Source of the DNA: Hydrangea macrophylla | Taxonomy: Eukaryota > Streptophyta > Magnoliopsida > Cornales > Hydrangeaceae | DNA: 64,000 bases | Direction: 5' to 3' | NCBI GenBank assembly: GCA_033977485.1 | Contig: CM066988.1 | Span: 31,616,001-31,680,000 of the forward strand | In this document: one piece after another, positions 22,790 to 33,318 of the stretch | Position numbering within the stretch: position 1 is the first letter of the stretch | How the letters are laid out: every line of letters starts with the position of its first letter | Notes under the pieces: generated by a model | Database searches by the model: none | What the model saw: the letters and a program-made list of their open reading frames with translations, nothing else | Told to the model about the DNA's origin: nothing | Translations under genes and position numbers: made by a program

Positions 22790-23979
22790 TGATGGGGAAC
22801 AAAAGGAGCTATTTGGAATAACTGTGTTTGATCCGGGAGGATATATAATTATTAATGTTTTACTTAGGCAATAATTATCTTAGGAATAAATATCGATTAG
22901 GAATATTATATATTAGGAAGTTTTTATTATGGAATAATCATCTTAAAAATTCTATTTATTTTGAAGTTTCTAGGAAGTTTGCCTAATTTAGGACTCTCTA
23001 TTTCTCTTATAAATAAGAGGCTAAGTGCATTGTGAAAGGACAGTTGATAATGAATAAAAATTATTGATGTATGATTGCACAAGGATGCTCTCAATTTTCT
23101 GCAAACTCTAGGTACAAGGATACTTAGGGTGCCCGAGGTACAGGGGTACCGAGGGTTCTTTTTCTATTCTTTCTTCCTTCTTCTTTCATTTTTCCATTAA
23201 TATTCAATTTCTCACGCTTGTCCTATTTCAAATTTGGTATCAAATCTAAAGAGCAGTCCATCAAAGTCTTAACCAAACAAGCCTCAGCTAGCTCGAACCC
23301 TAGACACCACTATTTTAGCCTCTTCATCTTTCTCACAAACCCAATAATACTAGCCCCGAACCTGTTTGTGAACCAACCAGAATAATACCAAGTTTGAACC
23401 CTACTTTTAATCACAACCCTATTTCATCTCACGAAGCCCTAGCCATCACCACTGTTACTACCACTACCAAACCCACCGAAATACTACAACCCATCAGACC
23501 ACACCAGAGTGTCCACAACAACCTAAACAGCCTACAAACCTTTCTCCATCATCGTGCCAAACAACAGATTAGTAAGTCCCTACCCTTTCACGAACCAATT
23601 TAAAACCATGCTTTCAGTCATTGCCACACCGTCAGCCACAGCCACACTTTCAGCCCAGAACCTTCAATCACAACCTCTTTATGTTTTGAGTATTGATACT
23701 CTATGAAGCCCTATAAAGAGATAAGCTACTGTTTCATTCACCAGCCCATTTCTTTTACATAAAGCAAGGCCTACAATCCACTTTTTAGTAAAAGACCAAT
23801 TTTTAAAACCCAATACCAATCTCTTATTCTTTTCAAAGAAAACAAAGCCCAATTGCCCACTATGTTTTTTGGTTTCTAAGAATAAAGCCCAGCCCAGCCC
23901 AGCCCATCCCATCCCATTTTTACCCAAAAGCAACACACTTGATTTGCCCAACCCAAGACCATTTTTACCCATACCAACC
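22790..23979 (+). mobile_element. Element D: Copia-type LTR with PBS, incomplete
   Basis: LTR 22790-23230 (441 bp): starts TGATGGGGAAC, ends CCTATTTCA, with TATAAATA at 23008-23015. Four bases later comes TGGTATCAAATC (23235-23246), a variant of the initiator-Met PBS (TGGTATCAGAGC) used by Copia elements. The following 733 bp (23247-23979) have no recognisable gag; they include a run of short AGCCC/ATCCC repeats around 23885-23915. Element C interrupts D at 23980, so the rest lies outside the window. The superfamily is inferred from LTR size and PBS. Confidence 0.65.
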
Positions 23980-25000
23980 TGTAGACACCCCATTTTGTCG
24001 GTTAACAGATTTAGGAGTTCACTAGCATAGTAGTCCTTGATGATTGAAAAGATGCACAAAACACTCTTGGAAATCACCTCCATCTCTCGAAATGCTCAAG
24101 AATCGGTGAAAATGACCAAAATGCCCCTGAGAGCCCAAACACTCCCAGATTTGGTTCTGGAAACACGATATGCCATAAGAAAAGTAATAAAATAAGTTTT
24201 GAAGCAATATCATATGAAATCGTCAGCTCCCAGAGAACCCCAGAAGTTCCCGAAAAGTCCCTATTGACTGGCTTGACCCAGGTTTGACCAAAATCATCTG
24301 AATTCATTCAAAAGTTTCAAGATCATTCTAGATCATGTGAAAAGTACTAAAACAAGTTTCAAAAGAAATTGGACGAAAACGTCAGCACCTGAAAGCTCCT
24401 AGAGGTTGTCAGAACTTTCTAGAGGTCTCAAGTTTGACCGATTTGACATAAAAGTTAACTTTGAAATTTGAGCACTGTATCATTTTTCATGGATACTAGA
24501 GATCAATAGTTTTACAATGGGATATCGCACATAATTTCTAGATTTAAAACAATTTTGTTACGAATTTTCGAAGGTGAAAAAGATTATCAAATTGGCTTTT
24601 AGTGCTAATACCACAAAATTTTCAAAGTGACCTATCTCCGAACTATTTTTTATGAAAATTATACTCCATTACCTTTCTAGCAGTATAACGCAACCTCATT
24701 TTGGAGTTCGTATGCATTTTTTGTGAATTTTGGACGAAATAGGGCCTTTTTGCGAATGCCAGAACCTCTGGGGGCCTAAATAGCATTATCTGGACATCTG
24801 AGGAGCAGTGCCGCCACGACATTGGTCCACTGTCACCACGTCACAGGCCTAGTGCCACCGCGACACTCTACCCTAGAACAGTCCATTTTTGTAATTTTAT
24901 TTAGGTGTCCAAATTCATTAATTGAAAATCAAAACGACATAGTTTTGGTTCCCAGCTTATTTTGGACCAATGGGAGACCTTTTAAAATTTTTTAAAACCC
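23980..25000 (+). repeat. 5' LTR of element C, first part
   Basis: Runs from TGTAGACACCCC to the B insertion. It aligns with 62747-63596 of the 3' LTR. The last five bases AACCC (24996-25000) are the left copy of the TSD of B; the right copy is 54520-54524. Confidence 0.9.
24817..24882 (+). promoter_or_regulatory. Decayed palindrome array in LTR of C
   Basis: Three units begin at 24817, 24839 and 24861 (CGACATTGG..., CGTCACAGG..., CGACACTCT...), exactly 22 bp apart, with partners such as CACTGTCA and TAGTGCCA. They lie about 140 bp (after removing B) upstream of the TATA box at 54547. This corresponds to the arrays of A and B. Confidence 0.6.
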
Positions 25001-27372
25001 TGTGGATATCGCAGGTTGACTTACCCACAGCTTTTCAAAAATCTATTTCTAAAACAAATGAGTCGCCACTTAATTTTTAAAAGGAAAAATTAAGAAACCA
25101 TTTTGAAAGGAAACTGATCGTTTGCGAAACCAGAGATTAACTAGGTCTGGGGATTATGGAATGAGAGAGGAAGGAGCCCGTCGGACTAAAACACCCTCTC
25201 TCATCCTATCTTGCGATAGGCCTCTACTCAACATCCTTTTAATCAAATTATTAATTTAAATGTGCCCTCAATTAATACGTATGTATAATATACATTACAA
25301 AAGCATGTCTAAGGGGTGTAAAATTGCAATTGACAAAATATCATTCAAAAGCCACGTAATTCAGGTAGCAAGCGATATGATATGCAATAGAGAACAAGTG
25401 AACTTACCCGGGATCCAGCAGCGATGTTAAACATGTAATGCATGCGAGAGTAGAAATCCTAAGAAAAAGGTCTCTATCACATATAAACACATAAGGCAAA
25501 ACCTAATTCTAAGGTGTCGCGCATTAAGTCGAAAAATCGATAAAAATCAAAGAATGCAATAAACTAGAGAGGGGTTGGGAAATTGTACCTCAAATGCGCT
25601 ACAAAAACAAAGGTTAGTACACATGCCTTAGACAAGATATAACATCAAGAATAATTAATCCTAAGTCATGTTTAATTAGATACAACTAGGACAAGAGATA
25701 AGTCCTACTTATGGATGTTGACATGTATGAATGGATACTAGAATATGAACAAGAATGAGATATGAATTTATTCACTAATTTGGATCACTTAGCCTCTGGA
25801 TTTAAATTAAATTACCATTATTCAAAACATGATTTGAGTCCTAAGACATTTAGAAGACTATTTGAGTTGAAATAAACAAGATTAGACAAAATAGTAGCAG
25901 TTTTTTTACGAATTACAAAGAGCAGATCAGACGGTCAACAAAATAGGAATAAAATACTTCCAATGATTGAATCTGAATGATTTTTGGATATGTTATGCCT
26001 CTGTGAGTCTAGTTTCTAATCCAAAAAGAAAATCGAGGTTTGAACGGTTAGATCTCCGGGAATATGGAAAACACTAGACATCACTCAGCATTTTATAACC
26101 TCATGTCCAGAATTCTTGCACGATTTATTAAAAATAGTACAAAAATCAGAATTGCTTTGTTCTTTTTAGGGTGACTTCCTAACATATTAATCTACTTAGA
26201 AAAAATTATTTTGGGTCACAAACACTTTATTAAAACCTCAATTTATCTATTTCAAAAGAGTGTTGCTGTGCTGAAATTCTGGGCAGATTGTTGTTACTTC
26301 ACAAAACTCATGACCAAACCATTTTAAACACGGAACCATCTTAAAACAAAAATTACAGTGGTAGAACATTGTGTTATTGACACTTTCCCGTTGGTTTCAC
26401 TTGATTTCAATGGTTAGATTTTGAACTAAAAATCTTTGATCAAAAACAGTTTGTGAACTCACTGTTTTTATTGGTCAAGTTCAACTTTTACTTGGTAACT
26501 CCAACTATTAAACCATGAAGTTGGGTTTAAACCAAACAACTTCTCCTACCATTTGATGGTCATTGGAGGCTAAAGACCTTCATATTTGTAGATTTCAAGT
26601 GAAGTATAAGTTGACTTCATGAAATCTCAAGAGAAAGAAGCTAAACCATTGAGATGGGCTTGGACTCAAAACCACTTCCTCCTACCATTTGATGGCCATT
26701 GGAGGTGAAGGCATGACTAAAACTTATGAGTTTCAAGGAATATAAGGAGACTCCATGAAAACTCAAGCTTAGAGGATCCAAGTCATGAGTATGGACTTGG
26801 ATCCATCTATTTGTTTATGAAATAAAATGATGATCAAACTTTGACTTTCATGTGAAGCATAAGCTTACATGGGATTCAAAAGATCACATTCAAGAGATTT
26901 CAAGAGAGATATTGAAGATCTCCAAGAATCTCAAGAAGGGAACATAAACAAAAAGAAATAGAAGAAGGATTTAGAAGCAAAGGCTCCTAAGTTTACTTGA
27001 CAAACAAAGAAAACAAAAAAAGTCTTTAAGATTAGAGTTTTAAAAGAAAGAGAGAGTATATAAATAATCTATGGTTAGAGGATCACCTCCAAATTATCCT
27101 CAAAGTTTTCTTTTCTTTGAAGATCTTCCAAGCTCTTCTAGTTCTCTCAACTCTCTTTTTCTCTCAAAAAAATGTTGGTGAAGTGATGGATGTTGTATAT
27201 AGTGGGTAGCTCTTGTTCTATTCTCCTCTCCTCTTCCAATGGAGATCCCTTCTCTTTTATAGGCAAAATTACCAGGTATTTTTAGTGAATTTCAGAACAA
27301 AAAATAGGTGTAATTCTCTTATTTGGTGGTACAATGCGTACTTTCTGAAATTAGGCAGACTGCTGCCCAGCG

Positions 27373-27496
27373 TGGCAGTCCAGAAACTGTCGTGGCAGTC
27401 CGTGAATGCCGCCGCGGCAGTTCATGACTACCGTCGCGGCACTACGTGACTGTCGCGCGGCATTCATCAAATGCCGCGACAATTAATGGATTGCCG
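27373..27496 (-). promoter_or_regulatory. Phased palindrome array 1 in LTR of B
   Basis: Six dyads of 19-20 bp centred at about 27382, 27402, 27424, 27446, 27467 and 27486, spacing 19.5-22 bp. Examples are CGGCAGTTCATGACTACCG and CGGCATTCATCAAATGCCG. The array begins about 110 bp upstream of the TATA box at 27254-27261. The other LTR copy (53943-54066) keeps several CpGs that here have become TG or CA. Confidence 0.85.
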
Positions 27497-27585
27497 CATT
27501 TTTGTCAGTCTTACTTTATCATTTTTTTGTTCTTATTCGCATACGTATACGTATTGCTCTGCAAAATACAGACTTTAAAAGTGAA

Positions 27586-27687
27586 CGGCAGTCAGAAATT
27601 GTTGGCGGCACTTGGTGAATGCTGGCCCGACACTCTCTGACTGCCGTGCGGTACTCAGTGAGTGCCGCGGCAGTCTTTCGTGTGCTG
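27586..27687 (-). promoter_or_regulatory. Phased palindrome array 2 in LTR of B
   Basis: Five more units starting at 27586, 27606, 27628, 27649 and 27668, about 21 bp apart, including CGGTACTC-AGT-GAGTGCCG. In the 5' LTR copy (54156-54257) this unit is a perfect palindrome with CGGCACTC. A separate AT-rich gap of about 90 bp divides it from array 1. Confidence 0.85.
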
Positions 27688-27948
27688 TTTTTAGCTAAGA
27701 TTCCCTCTTTAGGTCTTCCTTCTTTTCAAAAGCAAATTATTTTTGAAGATTTTTTCCAAAAGTCATGCCTAATACCTGAATTCTCCTAAATACCTGGTAT
27801 TTTTCTTCTTTCTGTGAAATTTTATCGCATTTTGGAGACTTTCTGAAGAGCTTGGAATACTTCAAAATTTTTTTAGGCCTTGTCATCATCGGATACGGAG
27901 GTGACACTCTCCTAAATTTAACGGTCGGTCAAAATTGGGGTGTCTACA

Positions 27949-27963
27949 GTTTGCCCCTCTTTG
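27949..27963 (-). other. Polypurine tract of element B
   Basis: On the - strand CAAAGAGGGGCAAAC directly precedes the LTR start TGTAGACA. Identical to that of C. Confidence 0.92.
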
Positions 27964-28006
27964 ACAGAGCTTGTGGAGCAACACGTCCCATAAGTGAATG
28001 TCAAAG
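27959..28006 (-). other. Pre-PPT hairpin of B
   Basis: Read on the - strand, outer arms CTTTGACA/TGTCAAAG (8 bp, perfect) enclose an inner stem CTTATGG/CCACAAG with one mismatch. In C the arms are CTTTGGCA/TGCCAAAG, a compensated A-T to G-C change. The 3' arm overlaps the beginning of the polypurine tract. Confidence 0.65.
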
Positions 28007-28094
28007 CCTGTGTGAAGACAAGCCTTTGACCAGACTGTCGAATTTAGGTAAAAACAAAATGCGTTGCAAAAACAGGCGTGCAGCGAAATTCTAA

Positions 28095-28147
28095 TTGGTC
28101 GTACTCCACGGCGAGCTGCCTACGTATCCTGTCAGGAATCAGACCAA
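28095..28147 (-). other. Three-way-junction RNA motif, copy B3
   Basis: On the - strand: closing stem TTGGTC/GACCAA, hairpin 1 TCCTG-A-CAGGA, linker TACGTAGGCAG, hairpin 2 CTC-GCCGTG-GAG. About 135 bp from the polypurine tract, as in A and C. The next 240 bp (28148-28384) show nothing recognisable. Confidence 0.65.
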
Positions 28148-28384
28148 AGCATAGTTCAAGCATGGGTCGAACATTCACGAACGCAAGTAGTCACACGGAT
28201 GGATGCACCTATCCTATCGTGATGCAAGTGCCATGCAATGGTGTTTTCTGAATTGACCTGGTTGTGTAAATGTCATGCTTATCATGTTTCCCCACGTACG
28301 ACGCACATTTCGTGACGTGTTAGTCAGGGAAGATTATCTATGCGAAAATCTGTTACGGGGGTCATGAAGGTGCTCTTGATTTGA

Positions 28385-29150
28385 CCTTAAGGGTTAACGC
28401 AAATTCGTTGCGAGAATATAAATATGTTATATTCCCAAAATGAGGGTTAACGCAAATCCGTTGCGAAAACCGAGAATGTAAATCCGTTACACTCTCAAAA
28501 CGAGGGTTAATGCAAATCCGTTGCTAGAATCGAGAAAATAAATGTGTTATATTCCCAAAATGAGGGTTAATGCAAATCTGCTGTGAAAACTGAGAATATA
28601 AATGTGTTATATTCCCAAAACAAGGGTTAACGCAAATCTGCTGCAAAAATTGAGAATATAAATGTGTTATATTCCCAAAACGAGGGTTAACGCAAATCTG
28701 CTGCAAAAACCGAGAATATAAATGTGTTATATTCCCAAAATGAGGGTTAACGCAAATCTGCTGCGAAAACCGAGAATATAAATGTGTTATATTCCTAAAA
28801 CGAGGGTTAACGCAAATCTGCTGCGAAAATTGAGAATATAAATGTGTTATATTCCCAAAATGAGGGTTAACGCAAATCTGCTACGAAAACTGAGAATATA
28901 AATGTGTTATATTCCCAAAACGAGGGTTAACGCAAATTCGTTGCAAAAACCGAGAATATAAATGTGTTATATTCCCAAAACGAGGATTAACGCAAATCCG
29001 TTGCGAGAACCGAGAATATAAATATGTTATACTCTCAAAACGAGGGTTAACGCAAATCCGTTGCAAAAACTGAGAATGTAAATCCGTTACACTCTCAAAA
29101 CGAGGGTTAACGCAAATCTGCTGCGAAAACCGAGGACGTAAATTTGTCAT
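28385..29150. repeat. 60-bp minisatellite of hairpin dimers in B
   Basis: About 13 copies of an exact 60-bp period (28441 onward). Each unit is two 30-bp halves: one with CGCAA-ATCCG-TTGCG, the other with TGTAA-ATCCG-TTACA or, in most units, GAATATAA-ATGTG-TTATATTC. The arms differ but stay complementary. It occupies the hypervariable 3' region between PPT and accessory genes. Translated repeats such as QICVNPRFG are shadows. Confidence 0.92.
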
Positions 29151-29453
29151 GCGAAAATCGTAAATGTAAATTTGTTACATTCTGAAAACCCCTTTTTTAA
29201 TTTTCAAAAAGTTGGGAGCTCACGAGCTCAAATCTTCTTTTAAAATTAGGGAGTCGGGAGCCCACGGGCTCAAATCTTTTCTAAATCTTGAAATTTGCAA
29301 TCAATTCAAACCTAAAAACGAAACCGGGGTCAAAAAGTGCAATGAGGGCAAATTTTGGGGGGCTCAAATTCAATTTTCGGGACTCGATTTGAATTTTTGG
29401 GGAGAAATGAAGCATCTTTGAACCGACTTAATCGCGGCACACGCGATTTTATG
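29151..29453. other. Spacer between minisatellite and PMD promoter of B
   Basis: Contains two imperfect direct repeats around GGGAGCTCACGAGCTCAAATC (near 29214 and 29251), then AT-rich sequence. No gene or RNA is recognised. Confidence 0.5.
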
Positions 29454-29537
29454 CGGCAGTCCGTGACTGCCGTGCGGCACTCACGGAGTGCCGTTGCGGC
29501 ACTCGGCGAGTGCCGCTCGGCAGTTAATTGACTGCCG
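29454..29537 (+). promoter_or_regulatory. Four phased perfect palindromes before PMD gene of B
   Basis: Four 19-20-bp dyads: CGGCAGTC-CGT-GACTGCCG (29454-29472), CGGCACTC-ACG-GAGTGCCG (29475-29493), CGGCACTC-GGC-GAGTGCCG (29497-29515) and CGGCAGT-TAATTG-ACTGCCG (29518-29537). Centres are 21, 22 and 21.5 bp apart, so all face one side of the helix. A fifth, weak half-site follows to 29573. The array ends 265 bp before the start codon. This is the best preserved example of the shared site. Confidence 0.9.
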
Positions 29538-29801
29538 TGCACGGAAATATGAGTGTCGCGTTTGAACGGCAGTGGCTTAAACCGCCGGGTTCATTACATT
29601 TCTCTCATTCTCTCAACCTCCTTTCTCTCGAAATCTCTCTGGAGAAAAATTTTCTCTTTTTCTCTCCTTGCTTGGATTGATCTATCGGGGTTTACAGGTT
29701 AGTTCTGCTCGATCAAAACTTGATTAATCTCTTTTATTTCATAGTTTTTCTGAATTTTTCATGAATTTAACGCGCAGATCTCTTTCTTCCTTTGACAGAT
29801 T

Positions 29802-30468
29802 ATGACGAGCGGGTCAAGGAGGAAGAAGAAGGCCAAATACACGGCCACTCATCATCTGGACGCCACACTCTTACTGAGGGACCCCGATGAGCACTTGTCG
29901 GCCCGCGCGTTTAAGCGCGAGGTAAACGCTTCTCTTTTCTTACTTCTCGTATTTCTTTCTCGCATTTTCTTTTCTGTGTGAACGTAACGTAGGATTGCCA
30001 CATCTTTTAGACACCCTGTTCTGAATGACATGCTCGTGGCGCCCTCGTGCGTCTTGAACGCTTTAATTCATGTTCATTCAATCCAAATTTTTTTTACATA
30101 TATACATTTTCATTTCTTACGAGCTTCATGACTATGGGGACGAAATTTCATGTAAAAGAAAGAATGCTTGTGTTTACGAGTTTCTAGATGTCCCATCTGT
30201 ACTCGCGCATATTTAACTTTATTAACTTTCCCTAAAAGGTCCTTTGACTGCGATGTATACCGATTAAGAATCCTGTTACTCATTGGATCTTTTAGCGTTA
30301 CTTCTCCCCTCCTTTTTTTTATTTTATTTTATTATTTATTTTTTGATTTTTCTTAAAATTCTTCCAGTATTTTTGAACATTCTCACTTCTTTTATTATTT
30401 TATGAACGACGGCTAAGCTTTATATGAATGAGTGTCAAGTTTGGGAAACTCTCTATGAACTCTTCTTT

Positions 30469-30532
<64 letters not shown>

Positions 30533-32657
30533 CATTCATTCTCGTGTTGCTTTTCCTTATTATCACCCGCTTATTACAAATATATTTCATTTTTCTCTTC
30601 TATCCGATTACTAACACTGAAACTTGCGGTTCTTTCTTTTGCAGCTACAGCCTAAAGTGCTGAAGGGACATGGCAGCCTGGCCCACGGGTACGAGTGGTA
30701 CACAGAGCTGGGTGGGACCATACGGGGGCTTGTGGATGCAGTAGGGTTTGGAGACTTCGTCAAACTCTTGACGAAGAGCTCCAACGACTTACAGCAAATA
30801 CATGCGTTGGCTGAGCGGTGGTGGGATACCACGAGTACTTTCCATTTTGATTTTGGGGAGATGACTATGACCCCGCTAGACTTCTCGATGATCACCGGGA
30901 TCCCCTTCGACAGAGAGCTCTGCGACACTTGATAGATCAGGAGTGGGGCCAGGTGGAGCCCTTATTAGGAGTGGTTCCGGAGGAGGCCTTGGTCACGGCC
31001 CGGTGGTTTGTGGATACATTTTGGGGAAAACCCGGCTTCACCGACGAGCAGATGGCCCGAGGCTTTCTGATGTACATGCTGTGGTGCTCTCTGTTGAGCA
31101 CCAAGGGTGATCGTGTTTCTGTGTCCTTGGTTGCATCGCTGGAGCGCCTGGATCGGGTTGCGAAGTTTGATTGGGCTGGTACAGGATTAGCTATCCTGTA
31201 CTGTCATATAGGTGACATCTCCCGGGACAGGCCGGCCTCTACTAGTGGCTTTTGGAAAGCGTGGGAGGTATCTCATTTTTCTATATTCCCTTGCTTATTT
31301 TACTTTCGGAAATTTATTTACATTGCGATATTAATCTCCCCTTTTCTCTCTCTTTTTTATTACAGATTTGGTCCCATGAGTATCTTTGCATGATGTCTCC
31401 TGAGACACGTGCTGCTGACGCCCTCGTCATGTCCCAGGGGCTGAAGTGGGCGAAGGACAGAGTCGGGCGCAAGACCGGGGCTCACGATTTTGTTTCGTTT
31501 AAGAATTTCCTGACGAACCTGAGGGAGGAGCACGTGCATTGGCAGCCGTGGCTTAGGGTGTTGTCCGAGGCTAGTGTGGGGATTCGAGAGTCGGCCGGGT
31601 ATGACCCGACGAGACGACTTCTTGATGGTGGGTCAGAGGGCCAGGCATGGTATCTAGGAGAGAGGGTGACAAGACAGTCACTGGCGGCCCCCAGATTCTT
31701 TGTGCCGTTCCTTCCTCCCGACTCTATGAGGGCCACGGATACACTCCAGGGCAGCGAGTTCACGGCTGCTCGAGCCGGCTTTGGTATTAACGGCTTTTTG
31801 GACGACCCTGTAGGATACGCGGCCTTCCGTGCCGCCAAGCTAATGCCGAACTTCCCTCTGATGGAAGTGACTCGGGTGAGTAAATGATTCCTTTATTATT
31901 TCTGTGAGTTCTCCTTTTATTCTTTATTCATGTTTTATTACTTTTGTTTGCAGCCTGTTCCTGCCGCGGTTCATCCTCCCGCCTTGCCCGAGTGGGACTG
32001 GACCATGTCTACCGTTTCATTCGGCGAGCCTCACTCGACGACGATCCCCCGTCTATCACGGGGTGCCCCCGCCATTCCTATCCATTACGACGTCGTCCCG
32101 CGTGCCTACGCGAAGGAGGGCTTGGCGTATGCCCATAGCATGCGACAGTGGGTACTCGGGCGAGAGTGAATGGTAAGGGACTTCTCCCCGCCTTTTATTT
32201 TGACTTCGATTGCTTCTTCTTTTACTAACCCTTTTTTTTATTTATTTTTTATTTTATTATTTTTTTTCAGGCTGAGGGAGCTCGGGCGACTACTGCGACT
32301 CAGTTGAGAGCCCAGGTATGATTTCTGTTCCTTTTGTTCTTGGTATTTTATCCGTCATTTCAACATTTCTTAGACTCATTTTTCTCATTTCAGGCGGAGG
32401 AGATTAGAGTCCTATCTCAGCAGGTGGGTCAGCTCCAGCAGCGGCTCCAGCAGTTTGGCATCCCTCTCAACGATGCCCCCGGAGGTAGCGGTGCTGGGCG
32501 TGGTGGAGGCGAGGGCACTAGCGGCGGCGAGGGCACTAGCGGTGGCAGAGGCCGAGGCAGCGGACGCGGAGAGAGTGGTGGAGGCAGCGGGACTGAGTCA
32601 GAGAAGGAGCCTCTTAGGCGCACGACTCGTCAGACTCGCGGCCGGGGTCGGAGTTGA
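29802..32657 (+). pseudogene. Antisense PMD gene of element B, six exons, nearly intact
   Basis: Exon 1 29802-29921 (MTSGSRRKKKAKY..., basic, nuclear-signal-like); exon 2 30645-31267 (LKGHGSLAHGYEWY, RWWDTTSTFHFDFGEM, DFSMITGIPF, FLMYMLWCSLL, AGTGLAILYCHIGDI); exon 3 31366-31875; exon 4 31954-32172; exon 5 32271-32315; exon 6 32394-32657 (coiled-coil IRVLSQQVGQLQQRLQQ, then a Gly/Arg/Ser-rich tail ending RGRGRS). All introns are GT-AG and phase 0. Total about 593 codons. Two lesions: a frameshift near 30925-30932 (exon 2 is 623 nt) and TGA at 32167 where A has TGG. PMD relatives MAIN/MAIL1 act with PP7-type phosphatases in silencing; the role of a TE-borne copy is unknown. Transcribed opposite to gag-pol. 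Confidence 0.9.
30473..30527. repeat. (CT)n microsatellite in PMD intron 1 of B
   Basis: About 27 uninterrupted CT repeats. Intron 1 (29922-30644) is otherwise AT- and T-rich. Frames through it give poly-Ser/Leu and are not genes. Confidence 0.95.
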
Positions 32658-33064
32658 TCCTGCTTTTATTATTTTTTTCTTTGAGTATTTTTGAGAGAAT
32701 TTATACTTTATTTTGGTGGATGACTGTATATATACACATATGCTTTATTTTGATGGCTTCTCCCTGATAGTTGGTAGGATAGGCATTCCTAATACTTTTA
32801 TTATTACATTATTGCTTTTCACCCTATGTGTGACCATAGCTTGGTCCAATTCTTGCCGTATGTGGGACCATGGCTTGATCCCGTCTTTATTTTTATCTTT
32901 GAATGCTTTTGTTTCGTTTATCTTTTTGAAATGTACAAATGAATGAATGAATGTATTTGCATGTGCTGCATGATGCGCACGTTTTATTATTTCTCATTTG
33001 GTTTTCTGTTTACAGGTGGGCTGATCGTGTTACAAACAAATCCTGGCCAATGAAAAACTCGGAA
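32658..33064. other. Spacer between PMD and DUF7745-like genes of B
   Basis: About 400 bp of T-rich sequence. It should hold the PMD terminator and poly(A) signals; I see no specific motif strong enough to name. The two accessory genes are in tandem, but each has its own palindrome array, so they are probably separate transcription units. Confidence 0.5.
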
Positions 33065-33190
33065 CGGCACTCAGTTAGACCTCCGCGACACTCAGTGAGA
33101 GCCGCGGCGGCAGTCAGTAAGTGCCATAACGGCATTCATGGATTGCCGCGCGGCACTTCGCCGAGTGCCGCTGCACTTTATCGAGTGCCG
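33065..33190 (+). promoter_or_regulatory. Six phased palindromes before DUF7745-like gene of B
   Basis: Units start at 33065, 33086, 33108, 33130, 33151 and 33171; centres are 20-22 bp apart. Best copies: CGGCACT-TCGCCG-AGTGCCG (33151-33170) and CGACACTC-AGT-GAGAGCCG (33086-33104). The array ends 129 bp before the probable start codon. Same arrangement as 16448-16530 in A. Confidence 0.88.
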
Positions 33191-33318
33191 CGGGTAGGTA
33201 GACAGCCTTATTCTTCTATTTATACCCCTTCTTCCTCAAAGTTCTGCAAAATACTTCTCTTTTCTCTCCATTTTCCCTTTAAATGGTCCCCATTAGTTCT
33301 CAAATCCTCTTCCCATGG

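Larger units (their letters stand above)
25001..27948 (-). repeat. 3' LTR of element B (2948 bp)
   Basis: On the - strand it starts TGTAGACACCCC (27948) and ends GATATCCACA (25001). The minus-strand TATA box TATAAAAG is at 27254-27261. Palindrome arrays lie upstream of it. At 25630-25645 this copy preserves the uninterrupted site (ACAAGATATAACATC) into which E inserted in the other LTR. No coding content. Confidence 0.95.

Noticed and set aside
28385..29150. Regular 60-bp repeat resembling a CRISPR array
   Set aside because: Units are contiguous with no unique spacers, the sequence is plant retrotransposon, and it is a minisatellite.
28881..29150. Repetitive open frame on the - strand (QRICVNPRFG-type repeats)
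   Set aside because: A by-product of a tandem repeat whose period is a multiple of three; no start context or homology.
30424..30663. Leu/Ser-rich frames in PMD intron 1 of B
   Set aside because: Simple CT repeat translation within an intron.
29802..32657. PMD gene of B as an active host gene
   Set aside because: Frameshift near 30930 and a stop at 32167, location inside an LTR element, and a collinear copy in element A.
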